DNA from: Deltaproteobacteria bacterium | GTDB lineage: Bacteria; Myxococcota_C; UBA6777 | Direction: 5' to 3' | Length of the DNA stretch: 34,771 bases | Assembly (NCBI GenBank): GCA_002731275.1 | Contig: PCBK01000138.1 | Coordinates: 1 to 34,771, forward strand | Shown here: one piece after another, positions 7,382-15,703 of the stretch | Numbering within the stretch: the stretch's first letter is position 1 | Layout of the letters: each line of letters opens with the position of its first letter | Notes under the pieces: model-generated | What the model was told of the DNA's origin: nothing | Seen by the model: the letters and a program-made list of their open reading frames with translations, nothing else | Databases searched by the model: none | Program-made: the position numbers and the translations under genes

Positions 7382-9976
7382 TTACGGACGACGTCTCAAG
7401 ACAAAGACAAGGAGCAACAACACCCATGATAAAGGTATCAACGGACGTTGCTCTAAAGAGACATCACAGCCACATGTCTGTGGGGGAGGTTGGACGGAAA
7501 GCTCGGGGACTGGATCAGAAGGCTTTTCAGTAGCAGGTTGCTCAATCGCTTGCTCTTGGCCTGCCGCGTCCTTGGTGACAGGCTCTCTGCCATCGCTCAC
7601 TTGAACATCCACAACAGGCCCCGCATCAGCTGCAGGTTCCGAAACAACAGGTTCAACCGGTGCGGGCTCACTGGTTTGTTCGGGCTTTGGCGGTTCAGGT
7701 CGTTCGACCTTCGTACACTGGTTCTCTTTACAAAGATGCAGGAAGGGACACTCTTTATCTTCGAGACATCCTTCTTTACATTGACCTTTCACACAGACGA
7801 GAGACTTGGGACATTGTGTGTGTTGTGTGCAGGCTGTTCCCTTCTCACAGACGCCAAGTGTACCGACAGAGACTTTGCAGACATACCCGACATCACAGCG
7901 GCTCTGGTTGTTACAGAGACAGGCTTTGCTCGCGCCTGCCGTCACACATTGTCCACCTCCAACACACGTCCCGGTCTTGGTGCAATCAGGGAAGCAAAAT
8001 GAGCCACCTGCCGTCGAATTCAAACACAACAGGCCAGCCGCACACGTTCGACTCGCATCACAAGGTTCACCGGCTTTTTGGGTGTTGGCTTTGGGCAAAC
8101 AAATGCGAAACCCAGTGTCGATCTGTTTGCAATCAAAATTGGCTCCACAAGCGTACGGCGTTGTGGGGAGCTTACCGGCGCATACGCCGACATTCTTGAG
8201 CATTGCTTTGTTGCACCCATAGCCAACCTTTCCACAATCACTGTCCTTTGTACACAAGCACAAATTTTGCCCATTTTGGGTGATGCAGCGTCCACCATTG
8301 GTGCAGTCTTCGTCATTTTGACAAAAACGAAGACAGGCCAATCCCGTCGAAGAAATCCTCACACACGTCGTCTCTTGGTCACAGTAACGATTGGTGCGAC
8401 ACGCGCTACCTGGTGTTCCCGGTGGATAAGGTGTACTCGCCGAGCAAACAGCATAGCAAAGATCGTAGCTGCTCGTCCCTTTGTCGTGATTCAAACACCC
8501 GTGGTTACGTCCACAGATGTGGTATTTACGATTGCAAGCATGACCGTACTTTCCGCCCCCAAGGACGCGACAGCTTCCAGAAATACAGGTATAGCCGGTA
8601 TGACAGATGGTGTCGTCTTTACATTTACAATGACCATCAAGAGGGACACACTGACGCCCCAAACCACTGACAAATTCACACTTATACCCGCCTGGACAAA
8701 AATTATCGGCGAGACAAGGCTGTGTACAATATTTGCCTTCGACGTATTGATAGCATTTCCCAGTCCCACAGTCGGCGTCAGAGGCGCACTTTTGACAAAG
8801 TTGTGGAGAAGGCGTGACGACTTTTGGACGACAGGTCTTCTGAAAGCACTCTTCGCCTGGACCGCATTGTGCATCTGTTTGACAGGCAACAGGAGGACAA
8901 ACTGTCGATGTTGGTGTGCATTGCTTGGTCGAAGCGGAGACAGTCGTGCAAGAATAGGATGAAGGACAACAACCCAACGAGTCACACGCCTGCATACAGC
9001 GGTTCCCTTGCTTTGTCCGGACACAGATGTTCCCATTGCCACCACAATCGGCAGGTGACGTACAGGGCTTACAAATCGAAGGATGAGGTGCGGAGACTTT
9101 GGGGACGCACTTGCCAGCAGCGCACTGAAAACAACCCCCACAATCGTTGTTATCGGAGCAGGTGTAACCATGAGTGTTTAAGATCGGCTGAAGCCAGTCC
9201 CCATACACATCAGTACGAAAGTCAAAACCAGAGCCTTCACAGTAGGATTGGCCTGCGTTGCTCGGTCCGGTGACATATGAATTGACACCTATGACGCGCA
9301 GCTTACCGGCAATTTGGTAGAGCGCAGGGCCACCAGAATCGCCACTACAGATGCTCTTCCCTGTGTCTTGGACTTCAAAGCGATCATTCAATAGGCGACG
9401 AAGGGTCAATTGAACGCCGTGTTTGACTTTTGTGGTTTTCTTTGAGGGTCTGGTACCGATCAGACCATAGCCCAAGAATGTGATCTGTTTGTTGACGATG
9501 GTCCCGTCCAGGACTGGTCGGAAGTGGATGGGGAACGGCTGTACATTCGAGACAGGCGCCTTGAGGACCACGCCACCAAGGTCGTTGACCAGCGCGATCC
9601 CGCCTGTTTTACCGTACTGGGGGTGTGAGAGGAGACTTTTCGCCTCGTGGTATTGTGCTTTTGTCGTCCCACCTGAGGGCAGATCGATACGAAAGAAGAT
9701 CTTACTGCCCTGCTTCACGTAATTGCTGGCGGCCGAAATACAGTGAGCCGCCGTCAGGATGAAGGTTGGTGTGACGAGCGTCCCTGTACAAAATTGGCCG
9801 CTCTTGTTGACCATGAGCACACCAATCGCCGGATATCGCGTATCAACGGCCCCGCCAATGATGGACTGCGTTTGTGTCTCCATCGTGTCGGGGGATGCGT
9901 TGTCATGTTGCAATTGGCAGGCCACAGCCGCCAACAAAACAAACCAAAGTCCTACCAAACGAAGATGTTGTGTCAT
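7382..9976 (-). CDS. Secreted S1-family serine protease with Cys-rich repeats and MYXO-CTERM-like tail
   Basis: The 864-residue protein starts with a lipoprotein-type signal (candidate lipidated Cys20). A chymotrypsin-fold domain spans about residues 38-268, with an activation-site-like IIGG at 39-42, His78 in TAAHC, Asp132 in NDLGG and Ser214 in GDSGG. The residue six before the catalytic Ser is Ser208, not Asp, so trypsin-like cleavage after Lys/Arg is not expected. Residues 270-760 are Cys-rich modules of the kind common in myxobacterial surface proteins. A Pro/Glu-rich spacer follows, then CGC, a hydrophobic helix and a terminal Arg triplet, as in MYXO-CTERM sorting tails. Start 9976 has GGAG seven bases upstream. 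A role in digesting external protein is likely. Confidence 0.88.
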   Translation of the reverse strand: MTQHLRLVGLWFVLLAAVACQLQHDNASPDTMETQTQSIIGGAVDTRYPAIGVLMVNKSGQFCTGTLVTPTFILTAAHCISAASNYVKQGSKIFFRIDLPSGGTTKAQYHEAKSLLSHPQYGKTGGIALVNDLGGVVLKAPVSNVQPFPIHFRPVLDGTIVNKQITFLGYGLIGTRPSKKTTKVKHGVQLTLRRLLNDRFEVQDTGKSICSGDSGGPALYQIAGKLRVIGVNSYVTGPSNAGQSYCEGSGFDFRTDVYGDWLQPILNTHGYTCSDNNDCGGCFQCAAGKCVPKVSAPHPSICKPCTSPADCGGNGNICVRTKQGNRCMQACDSLGCCPSSYSCTTVSASTKQCTPTSTVCPPVACQTDAQCGPGEECFQKTCRPKVVTPSPQLCQKCASDADCGTGKCYQYVEGKYCTQPCLADNFCPGGYKCEFVSGLGRQCVPLDGHCKCKDDTICHTGYTCISGSCRVLGGGKYGHACNRKYHICGRNHGCLNHDKGTSSYDLCYAVCSASTPYPPGTPGSACRTNRYCDQETTCVRISSTGLACLRFCQNDEDCTNGGRCITQNGQNLCLCTKDSDCGKVGYGCNKAMLKNVGVCAGKLPTTPYACGANFDCKQIDTGFRICLPKANTQKAGEPCDASRTCAAGLLCLNSTAGGSFCFPDCTKTGTCVGGGQCVTAGASKACLCNNQSRCDVGYVCKVSVGTLGVCEKGTACTQHTQCPKSLVCVKGQCKEGCLEDKECPFLHLCKENQCTKVERPEPPKPEQTSEPAPVEPVVSEPAADAGPVVDVQVSDGREPVTKDAAGQEQAIEQPATEKPSDPVPELSVQPPPQTCGCDVSLEQRPLIPLSWVLLLLVFVLRRRP

Positions 9977-10027
9977 AGCCCGGCTCCGATGTGGGATCAA
10001 CGAATTGTAGATGTAAGTGGAGAGCGT

Positions 10028-10888
10028 TCACCACGTCAACAGCAAACGATCGTGAACATCCTCTCCCTTCATTTTTTCACCGCTTTTTTGGAAACGTCGC
10101 AGCATAGAAGCCCCACACGAGACGAAATGTTCTCGTTCAAACAAACCGTCGGGGACCTCCAGCGCGATCTTCTGTTTCCCTGATTTTTTCTTGCCATCGA
10201 TCGACAAAACGACCTTCACGCCGCGACTTTTACACGATTCGATGACTTCGAGTAATCGCTGGAATTGAAAGCTCTGTGCACCGTACAAGATACGTTGCGA
10301 GGCGATATAGGGTGGATCACAATAAACAAGATCACCTTCTTTGGCCATCGCCATCGTCTCTTCGAAGGACTGGTGATAAAAAGTGGTGCCCTTTAGCCGC
10401 TCACGCCACTCATGAACAACCGCACGAAATGTCTTGATAGACATAGGCTTATGCATCCCAGAGGGGGTGCTCATTTTGCCCTCTTTTGTAAAGCGCACAA
10501 CCCCTCCGTAGCATGTCCTCGTCAAGACGAGCAGATCGGGCCCATTGGGTGTTTCGTTGTAACGAGAAAGAATCCTCGCGTACGTCTCTTTCGGTGCTTC
10601 GACAAATTCATGAAAGTGGGTAGTATAATGTTCGATCAAGTGCTCTGGATCCTCTTGGAGGATCTTCCAGGCCTCGATCAAAGGCGCGAGCGCATCACCG
10701 GCGATACCTTCTTCGGGGGCAACTGTCGCGAGCATCGCGCCAGCACCGATAAAAGGCTCTATGTAACGATTGTATTGTTCTGGAAAATAAGCTGTGATGG
10801 TGTAGGCGAACTTAAATTTACTACCAAGCCATTTGAAAACTTGCCCTTTTGGGCGCGTGTAACCAATCTCTAAAGACATCTGACCCAT
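10028..10888 (-). CDS. D12-class DNA adenine N6-methyltransferase (Dam family)
   Basis: The 286-residue protein transfers a methyl group from S-adenosylmethionine to adenine in DNA. KWLGSK at residues 19-24 is the motif X-like substrate lead, EPFIGAGAM at 44-52 is the AdoMet-binding motif I, and DPPY at 191-194 is the catalytic motif IV. Dam-type enzymes often recognise GATC, but specificity cannot be read here, and the segment around residues 126-144 departs from classical Dam. No restriction endonuclease gene is adjacent, so it looks like an orphan methylase. It is divergent from the HD-kinase/ligase operon across about 245 bases. The ATG at 10888 and the ATG at 10879 are both possible; neither has a strong ribosome binding site. 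Confidence 0.85.
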   Translation of the reverse strand: MGQMSLEIGYTRPKGQVFKWLGSKFKFAYTITAYFPEQYNRYIEPFIGAGAMLATVAPEEGIAGDALAPLIEAWKILQEDPEHLIEHYTTHFHEFVEAPKETYARILSRYNETPNGPDLLVLTRTCYGGVVRFTKEGKMSTPSGMHKPMSIKTFRAVVHEWRERLKGTTFYHQSFEETMAMAKEGDLVYCDPPYIASQRILYGAQSFQFQRLLEVIESCKSRGVKVVLSIDGKKKSGKQKIALEVPDGLFEREHFVSCGASMLRRFQKSGEKMKGEDVHDRLLLTW

Positions 10889-10942
10889 GCTTTGTGTACC
10901 TTACCACTCCATACAAACGGGAACCCCAACCACGAACACAAC

Positions 10943-10964
10943 TGCCGCAACCACTTGCCGCAGT
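10943..10964. promoter_or_regulatory. Repeated TGCCGCA sites in the divergent methylase/repair intergenic region
   Basis: TGCCGCA occurs at 10943-10949 and again at 10956-10962, and ACTGC (10941-10945) and GCAGT (10960-10964) form an inverted pair around them. The sites lie between the methylase gene and the repair operon, where a shared regulator could bind. The region is otherwise C-rich and G-poor on the plus strand, with no gene visible. Confidence 0.3.
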
Positions 10965-11133
10965 CATCCACTTACCTTATCCCGAAATCCCCAAAAAGAC
11001 AAGAATGTGCAACAACACCTCTCACCGACACCTCGGGAAAACGATCTCCTCCAACCGAACCCCGCCACACACTCACACGTTACACACACAGCCACGCCGT
11101 ACACGCCACATCTACCACAAAGGACACAAACCC

Positions 11134-12420
11134 ATGCACGCACTCATCGAACAACTGCAGCAAGACGAACCGCTCACCTTCACACAAGGCGTGCAACACT
11201 TTTCCGATCGTTGCCCCATGTTGCTAGACCTCCAACACACCGAACAAGATCCCATCTGGCACGCAGAGGGAAATGTCGCGATCCATACGAGTATGGTGAT
11301 CGATGCGACTGAAACCCTCCTCGAAGAGAGCAGCATCAAACGCACTGACGAGCAGCGACTCGCCCTACGCCTCGCTGCGCTCTTTCACGACATCGCAAAG
11401 CCCGTCACCACAAGGACCGAAGAAAAAGATGGGAGGATGTGTGTCCTCGCCCCCAAGCACGCCAAACGCGGTCGCTCCTACCTCGCATACAGGCTCGCAT
11501 CACTCTTACAACCGACAACCTACCTCGAAGTCCTTCAACTCGTCGCGCATCACCACGCGCCCATCCAACTCCCCATCCGCAACAAACAAGCCCCTGCCTA
11601 CCACAAAATCGCCCGAAAGGTCGACACACGTTCCCTCTACATGCTCTCCATGGCAGATATGCTCGGACGCACTTGTGATGATCAGCAAACACAAATCGAC
11701 TACGTACATTTTTTCCAGCTCGAATGCGAAAATTACGGATATTGGGAACCGTACAATCCACAAAAAGATTGGAGCGGTTTACTCGAACAGCTCACCGCCT
11801 ACCCCATCATCACCCAAGAGCGCATCCTCATGGAGAGCATCTGGGAGTACGAACGTGGGCTCTATTTTCATCCAGAGGAGGCAATCGCCCGCTCCTACGA
11901 CAAGCAAAAAGAGTGTGCGGAGGTCTATATCATGTGCGGCCCAAGTGGTAGCGGGAAGAGCACGTGGATCGAAGCCAATCACAAAGGAAAGAAGATCATC
12001 TCACTCGACCGGCTCCGAGAGCTGCACACAGGCAAACGCGCAGATCAAAAACACAACGCGCACGTCCTACATGACGCGAGAGAATCTTTTAAACAATGCT
12101 TGCGGGATAAACAGGCGGTCATTTGGGACGCGACCAATCTCCGCTTTGACTTTCGCAACGTCCTCTTCGACATCGCCCGACAATACGGAGCACATGTCAC
12201 CCTCGTCGTCGCCTGTCCCAGACTGAAAACGCTCCACAAACGCAACAAAAAACGCACACATCCGATCAAGCGCTCAGCGCTCGATCGTCAAATCAACTCC
12301 TTCCAATGGCCTGATCTCGACGAAGCACATAGAATGATCTTCATCGATGAAAAAGGCGAATGCCTCGATGATACACGTACACGATTCTTTCCACATCAGG
12401 CGAAAGCGCCAACAAAGTGA
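11134..12420 (+). CDS. HD-Pnk-type end-healing enzyme: HD phosphoesterase fused to 5'-OH polynucleotide kinase
   Basis: The 428-residue protein joins two end-repair activities. Residues about 45-200 form an HD phosphohydrolase domain with His85-Asp86 in LFHDIAKP and a His triplet at 139-141. It resembles the HD domain of tRNA nucleotidyltransferases, which removes 2',3'-cyclic phosphate ends. Residues about 262-405 form a polynucleotide kinase domain: P-loop GPSGSGKST (269-277), the likely general base Asp292 in SLDRLR, and WDATNLR (331-337). A basic lid follows at 366-380. The arrangement matches HD-Pnk enzymes such as that described from Runella. Start 11134 has AAAGGA upstream; the frame open to 10849 is not convincing. 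The ligase gene follows after nine bases. Confidence 0.88.
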   Translation: MHALIEQLQQDEPLTFTQGVQHFSDRCPMLLDLQHTEQDPIWHAEGNVAIHTSMVIDATETLLEESSIKRTDEQRLALRLAALFHDIAKPVTTRTEEKDGRMCVLAPKHAKRGRSYLAYRLASLLQPTTYLEVLQLVAHHHAPIQLPIRNKQAPAYHKIARKVDTRSLYMLSMADMLGRTCDDQQTQIDYVHFFQLECENYGYWEPYNPQKDWSGLLEQLTAYPIITQERILMESIWEYERGLYFHPEEAIARSYDKQKECAEVYIMCGPSGSGKSTWIEANHKGKKIISLDRLRELHTGKRADQKHNAHVLHDARESFKQCLRDKQAVIWDATNLRFDFRNVLFDIARQYGAHVTLVVACPRLKTLHKRNKKRTHPIKRSALDRQINSFQWPDLDEAHRMIFIDEKGECLDDTRTRFFPHQAKAPTK

Positions 12421-12429
12421 GAGCGGACA

Positions 12430-13488
12430 ATGACTGCACAGTCCCCCTTTTTGAGCTACGAAAAAATCGTCGAATCCCCCAAAAAATGGCGTCTTGATGA
12501 AAAAGAAACACGCGCCCTCGACAAACAAACGTGGGTGGTAACGGAAAAAATTCACGGCGCGCACTTCTGCTTTGTCATCGAAGAAGACGATGTCTCTGCC
12601 GCCAAACGAAAGGCATTCCTGGATCAGGATGATGACTTCTTTGGCTACGAAGATGTCTATCTGACCTACGCCGACGCTTGCACCGAATTGTTCGCGCAGT
12701 GGAAACGACATCACCCCCACACCACAAGACTCTACCTTTATGGCGAACTCTTTGGTGGCGACTACCCACATCCAGAAGTCCCGAGCAATGAGAACGTACA
12801 GGCGATCCAGACAGGCGTGTACTACGCACCAGATATTCACTTTTGCGCTTTCGATCTCGCGTACACCGACGCCGACGCGACCAAACAATATGTAGACTTT
12901 GACACCTTCGCAGAACAGCTCGACCACGTAGGGATCATGCGTACACAAGCACTCTTCGAAGGAAAATGGGCAGACGCTCTCTCCTTTGATGTCACCTTCA
13001 CATCAACCATCCCTTCGCGACTCGGACTCCCTCCTTTACAACAGGACAATCTCGCCGAAGGCGTCGTGATCAAACCCAAACAGCCTCTCTTTGTTACAGG
13101 TCCCAAAGGCCCATTTCGCCCGGTGCTCAAACAAAAAATCGCCTCCTTTGCTGAAGATCGACGCTTCCACCAAGCACAAAAATGGGAGAAGAAACATCCA
13201 CACCCATCCTATGAGCAAAATGTTTCCCCTCTCGAACAAACGCTCCTTCAATTTGTGACACCGACTCGATTGGACAACGTGCTCTCCAAAATGGGAAGAG
13301 TCGCGCCACACCAACACAAAAAGAGACAGCAATTGCTCAAAGCGTTTGAGGAAGATGTATGGGAGGCGTTGACAGAGGAAGCGCCTGAGCAGGTCACTTC
13401 CATGCGATCAGATGAGGAGGTTCGACTGAGAGAGGTCGTACAAGTCCAGTGCGAACAATGTATCGAGGCTGCGCTTTCTTCGAGATGA
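12430..13488 (+). CDS. Rnl2-type ATP-dependent RNA ligase
   Basis: All nucleotidyltransferase motifs are visible in this 352-residue protein. Motif I is TEKIHGAH with the adenylated Lys40, motif III is YLYGELFGG (102-110), motif IIIa is FCAFDL (138-143), motif IV is EGVVIKP (210-216) and motif V is LKQK (233-236). KxHG in motif I and the motif spacing match T4 Rnl2-like RNA ligases, which seal nicks with 3'-OH and 5'-phosphate ends. A C-terminal extension of about 115 residues is larger than the catalytic core requires. It begins nine bases after the HD-Pnk gene, so the operon encodes both healing and sealing. The start at 12430 has only a weak GAG element, consistent with coupling. Confidence 0.88.
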   Translation: MTAQSPFLSYEKIVESPKKWRLDEKETRALDKQTWVVTEKIHGAHFCFVIEEDDVSAAKRKAFLDQDDDFFGYEDVYLTYADACTELFAQWKRHHPHTTRLYLYGELFGGDYPHPEVPSNENVQAIQTGVYYAPDIHFCAFDLAYTDADATKQYVDFDTFAEQLDHVGIMRTQALFEGKWADALSFDVTFTSTIPSRLGLPPLQQDNLAEGVVIKPKQPLFVTGPKGPFRPVLKQKIASFAEDRRFHQAQKWEKKHPHPSYEQNVSPLEQTLLQFVTPTRLDNVLSKMGRVAPHQHKKRQQLLKAFEEDVWEALTEEAPEQVTSMRSDEEVRLREVVQVQCEQCIEAALSSR

Positions 13489-13493
13489 TCCAC

Positions 13494-14528
13494 TTACGTG
13501 CGGGCGTCGAGCAGGGCCTTGTACAACACCTCTGGCGCCACGCGTGGCGAACCTTCCTTTTTGGCTTCGGCTTCGTGGACAAGTTCGACGATCTTTTGGT
13601 TACAAGGTGCTTTGAGACCTTGCTGTTCCGCCAGAGTGACAATCTCACCGTTGAGAAAATCGATCTCTGTGGGGCGGCGGAGATGTAGATCTTCCCACAT
13701 CGAGGAGCGAGCTTCTGCGTCGATCTGGATCATCTTGGAGGCGACGAACATAAACAACCAGTTAGGCAAACGCAACACAACAGGAATAAGCCACGGCATC
13801 ACCTTCCCAGCACGGCGCATCCGAATCCCTGCCGCCTTTGTCGTCGCGAGCGCCTCGGACACACATAACGCCATACACTTTCGATACAGCGGGTGCAAAA
13901 GTTGATCTCGAACAGGCACTCCAGAGAGCGCATTGGTCGCATTGTTGAGGTTGAGCATCAGCTTGCTCCAAAGAATCCCTTTGATGTCGGGATGATGCTC
14001 GACAGGTAAGGCAGCGTCTTCGAAAGCGCTTCCCCAGACCTCTTCAAAAGAAGGCGCTTTCTCGACGATCAAGTGTCCCTCCGTCCCACAGTGAAAATGC
14101 CCCCCCTCTTTTGTCAGGACATTGAACGGCACCATTCCTCCAAGCACCTGGAAAGAATGTAGATGTTTACGTAACACGTCCGCATTCCGCACGCCATTTT
14201 GAAAACTCACGACGAGGGCACCTGGTGTCGCATGTTTGGCGATCTCTTTGGCCGCATCTTCGGTGTGACGGCTCTTGACCGTGACCAGAATCAAGGACGC
14301 CTCTGCCATTCGTTCATATGTGGTGAGATACTCGACATCAGCAGGGGCCAATTGTTGATCACGACCACGCCAATCAGTGAGCTTGAGTCCATGTGCCTCG
14401 ATCACCTTCTGCAAACGAGGTCGACCAAAAAACAAGACTGTGTATCCTGCCGCTGATAACGTCCCCCCAACATAGCAACCGATCGCCCCTGCTCCAAAAA
14501 CAGCAATTTTTCCAAGCTCATTGGCCAA
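13494..14528 (-). CDS. Ketopantoate reductase (ApbA/PanE) family protein
   Basis: The 344-residue protein has an N-terminal Rossmann fold with GAGAIG at residues 12-17 for NADPH, the VKSRHTEDAA segment after strand 4, SFQNGVRN, and the C-terminal catalytic segment LWSKLMLNLNNATNAL with the conserved Lys and Asn. Such enzymes reduce 2-dehydropantoate in pantothenate and coenzyme A synthesis, although many paralogues act on other ketoacids. It is somewhat longer than the roughly 300-residue classical PanE, with extra hydrophobic residues around 250-270, so the substrate is uncertain. The start is TTG at 14528, supported by AAAGGAG upstream. It converges on the ligase gene with only five bases between the stops. 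Confidence 0.82.
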   Translation of the reverse strand: MANELGKIAVFGAGAIGCYVGGTLSAAGYTVLFFGRPRLQKVIEAHGLKLTDWRGRDQQLAPADVEYLTTYERMAEASLILVTVKSRHTEDAAKEIAKHATPGALVVSFQNGVRNADVLRKHLHSFQVLGGMVPFNVLTKEGGHFHCGTEGHLIVEKAPSFEEVWGSAFEDAALPVEHHPDIKGILWSKLMLNLNNATNALSGVPVRDQLLHPLYRKCMALCVSEALATTKAAGIRMRRAGKVMPWLIPVVLRLPNWLFMFVASKMIQIDAEARSSMWEDLHLRRPTEIDFLNGEIVTLAEQQGLKAPCNQKIVELVHEAEAKKEGSPRVAPEVLYKALLDART

Positions 14529-14716
14529 TGTCCAATCTCCTTTTCAGTGCGCAAACCCAGTGACTTCGAGCCTCGTGTAGGCGTCTTCAACAAGTGTAAA
14601 GAACACTACACACACTCATCCCTTGCGACAACAGACAGCCTCGTGAAATGTTGAAAGAATAAGTGCAAGTGTTGAATATGCAAGTATGCCATGTGGACAT
14701 TTTTCTTCTTTACAGG

Positions 14717-14756
14717 GTCTCGTTTTTTGCGCATGATGCGTAACAGCAAACGAGAC
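14717..14756 (+). promoter_or_regulatory. Long hairpin in the 14529-14898 intergenic region
   Basis: GTCTCGTTT (14717-14725) and AAACGAGAC (14748-14756) form a perfect 9-bp stem, and the loop contains a CGCAT-G-ATGCG palindrome. It lies about 140 bases before the lipoprotein gene and downstream of nothing on the plus strand. It may be a regulatory leader or a protein binding site. Nothing else in this 370-base gap is convincing; minus-strand frames of 61-64 codons there lack start signals. Confidence 0.35.
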
Positions 14757-14898
14757 AACAAGACCGACACAAAAATGACATGTTGTCTCATTGTGTGGCG
14801 TTGATGGCACCCTTCTTGCTTTTCAAGTCAGGTCATCAATTGAGCAGAATATGTTCTCGTGCACAAAAAGCGCAGTGCCCAAAGGAAAAGGAAAGATC

Positions 14899-15699
14899 AT
14901 GCAAGGAAAGCCAATGTTGCGAAGAAAGAGTGTTCTTATTTGTGTGAGTATGTTGGTATTGGGTTTTGTCTCAACAGGTTGTCACACGACAAGAGGTGTG
15001 ATGTACATCAAGCCTGACCGCGTTGGAAAGTACATCAAACAATTGAAAGAGGAGGAAGCAGCGTCTGCACCAGCCCCTGCGCCAGCCAAAGATGGTAAGA
15101 ATGGCAAGGACGGAAAAGACGGCAAAGACGGCAAAGCACCCGCGCCTGCTCCCGCACAACCCAACGAAGCCGAGCTTCAAAAGCGATACGCCAACCTGGA
15201 GAATGTACCAGACGGCAACCGTATCCTCGGTGGTTTTTGTACAGATCCTGCCGTCAAAAATAATCTCTTCGAGCTTCAAAAACTCGAGCCAAAGTGCAGC
15301 ACCAAAGTGAACACCCTCTCCAAGCAAGCAAAAACACAAGGAATCTTGTACTGGACCTTCTTGGGATTGACGACAGTGAGTGGTGCAGGAATGGTCGTTG
15401 GTGGCGTCGCAGCCCCATCAGATGTCGCAGGACCACTCGCCCTCGGATTTGGTATCGCGACCCTTACCTTCGCTGTTGTAAACGGCGTAGGTGGCTTTGA
15501 CGGCCGACAAGAGCGACTCAAGTTGCTCTCATCGCGCCTTGACAACTACATGTGGTCTTTACGGATGCGTATCATGTTTGAAGTCTGTAACGCCAAAACA
15601 GTCGAGCTCGCAAGAACTCGCTTGAAGCGTATCATGACACAAGCAGAGATGTACTGCAGTGAAAAACCAGATGATGGAACATACCATCCCCCCAAGTAA
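14899..15699 (+). CDS. Lipoprotein with Gly-Lys-Asp repeat spacer and two membrane segments
   Basis: The 266-residue protein has a signal sequence ending Ser-Thr-Gly-Cys at Cys28, so it is probably lipidated. Residues about 58-86 are low-complexity: Ala-Pro repeats on both sides of a collagen-like Gly-Lys-Asp triplet run. The C-terminal half has two Gly/Ala-rich hydrophobic segments near residues 155-180 and 185-205, then a charged tail with two Cys. No family is recognised. AAGGA-type sites precede both the ATG at 14899 and the ATG at 14914; 14899 is used. It converges on the double cyclic-nucleotide-binding-domain gene with four bases between the stops. Confidence 0.65.
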   Translation: MQGKPMLRRKSVLICVSMLVLGFVSTGCHTTRGVMYIKPDRVGKYIKQLKEEEAASAPAPAPAKDGKNGKDGKDGKDGKAPAPAPAQPNEAELQKRYANLENVPDGNRILGGFCTDPAVKNNLFELQKLEPKCSTKVNTLSKQAKTQGILYWTFLGLTTVSGAGMVVGGVAAPSDVAGPLALGFGIATLTFAVVNGVGGFDGRQERLKLLSSRLDNYMWSLRMRIMFEVCNAKTVELARTRLKRIMTQAEMYCSEKPDDGTYHPPK

Positions 15700-15703
15700 T
15701 CCC

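Noticed and set aside
7184-7429. Plus-strand 81-codon frame in the gap before the protease gene
   Set aside because: It overlaps the protease end, is rich in His and Arg like a shadow frame, and has no start signal.
13489-13493. Terminator between the convergent ligase and reductase genes
   Set aside because: Only five bases lie between the stops, so no hairpin fits there.
14606-14791. Minus-strand 61-codon frame in the 14529-14898 gap
   Set aside because: No ribosome binding site, and it covers a regulatory hairpin; composition is not protein-like.
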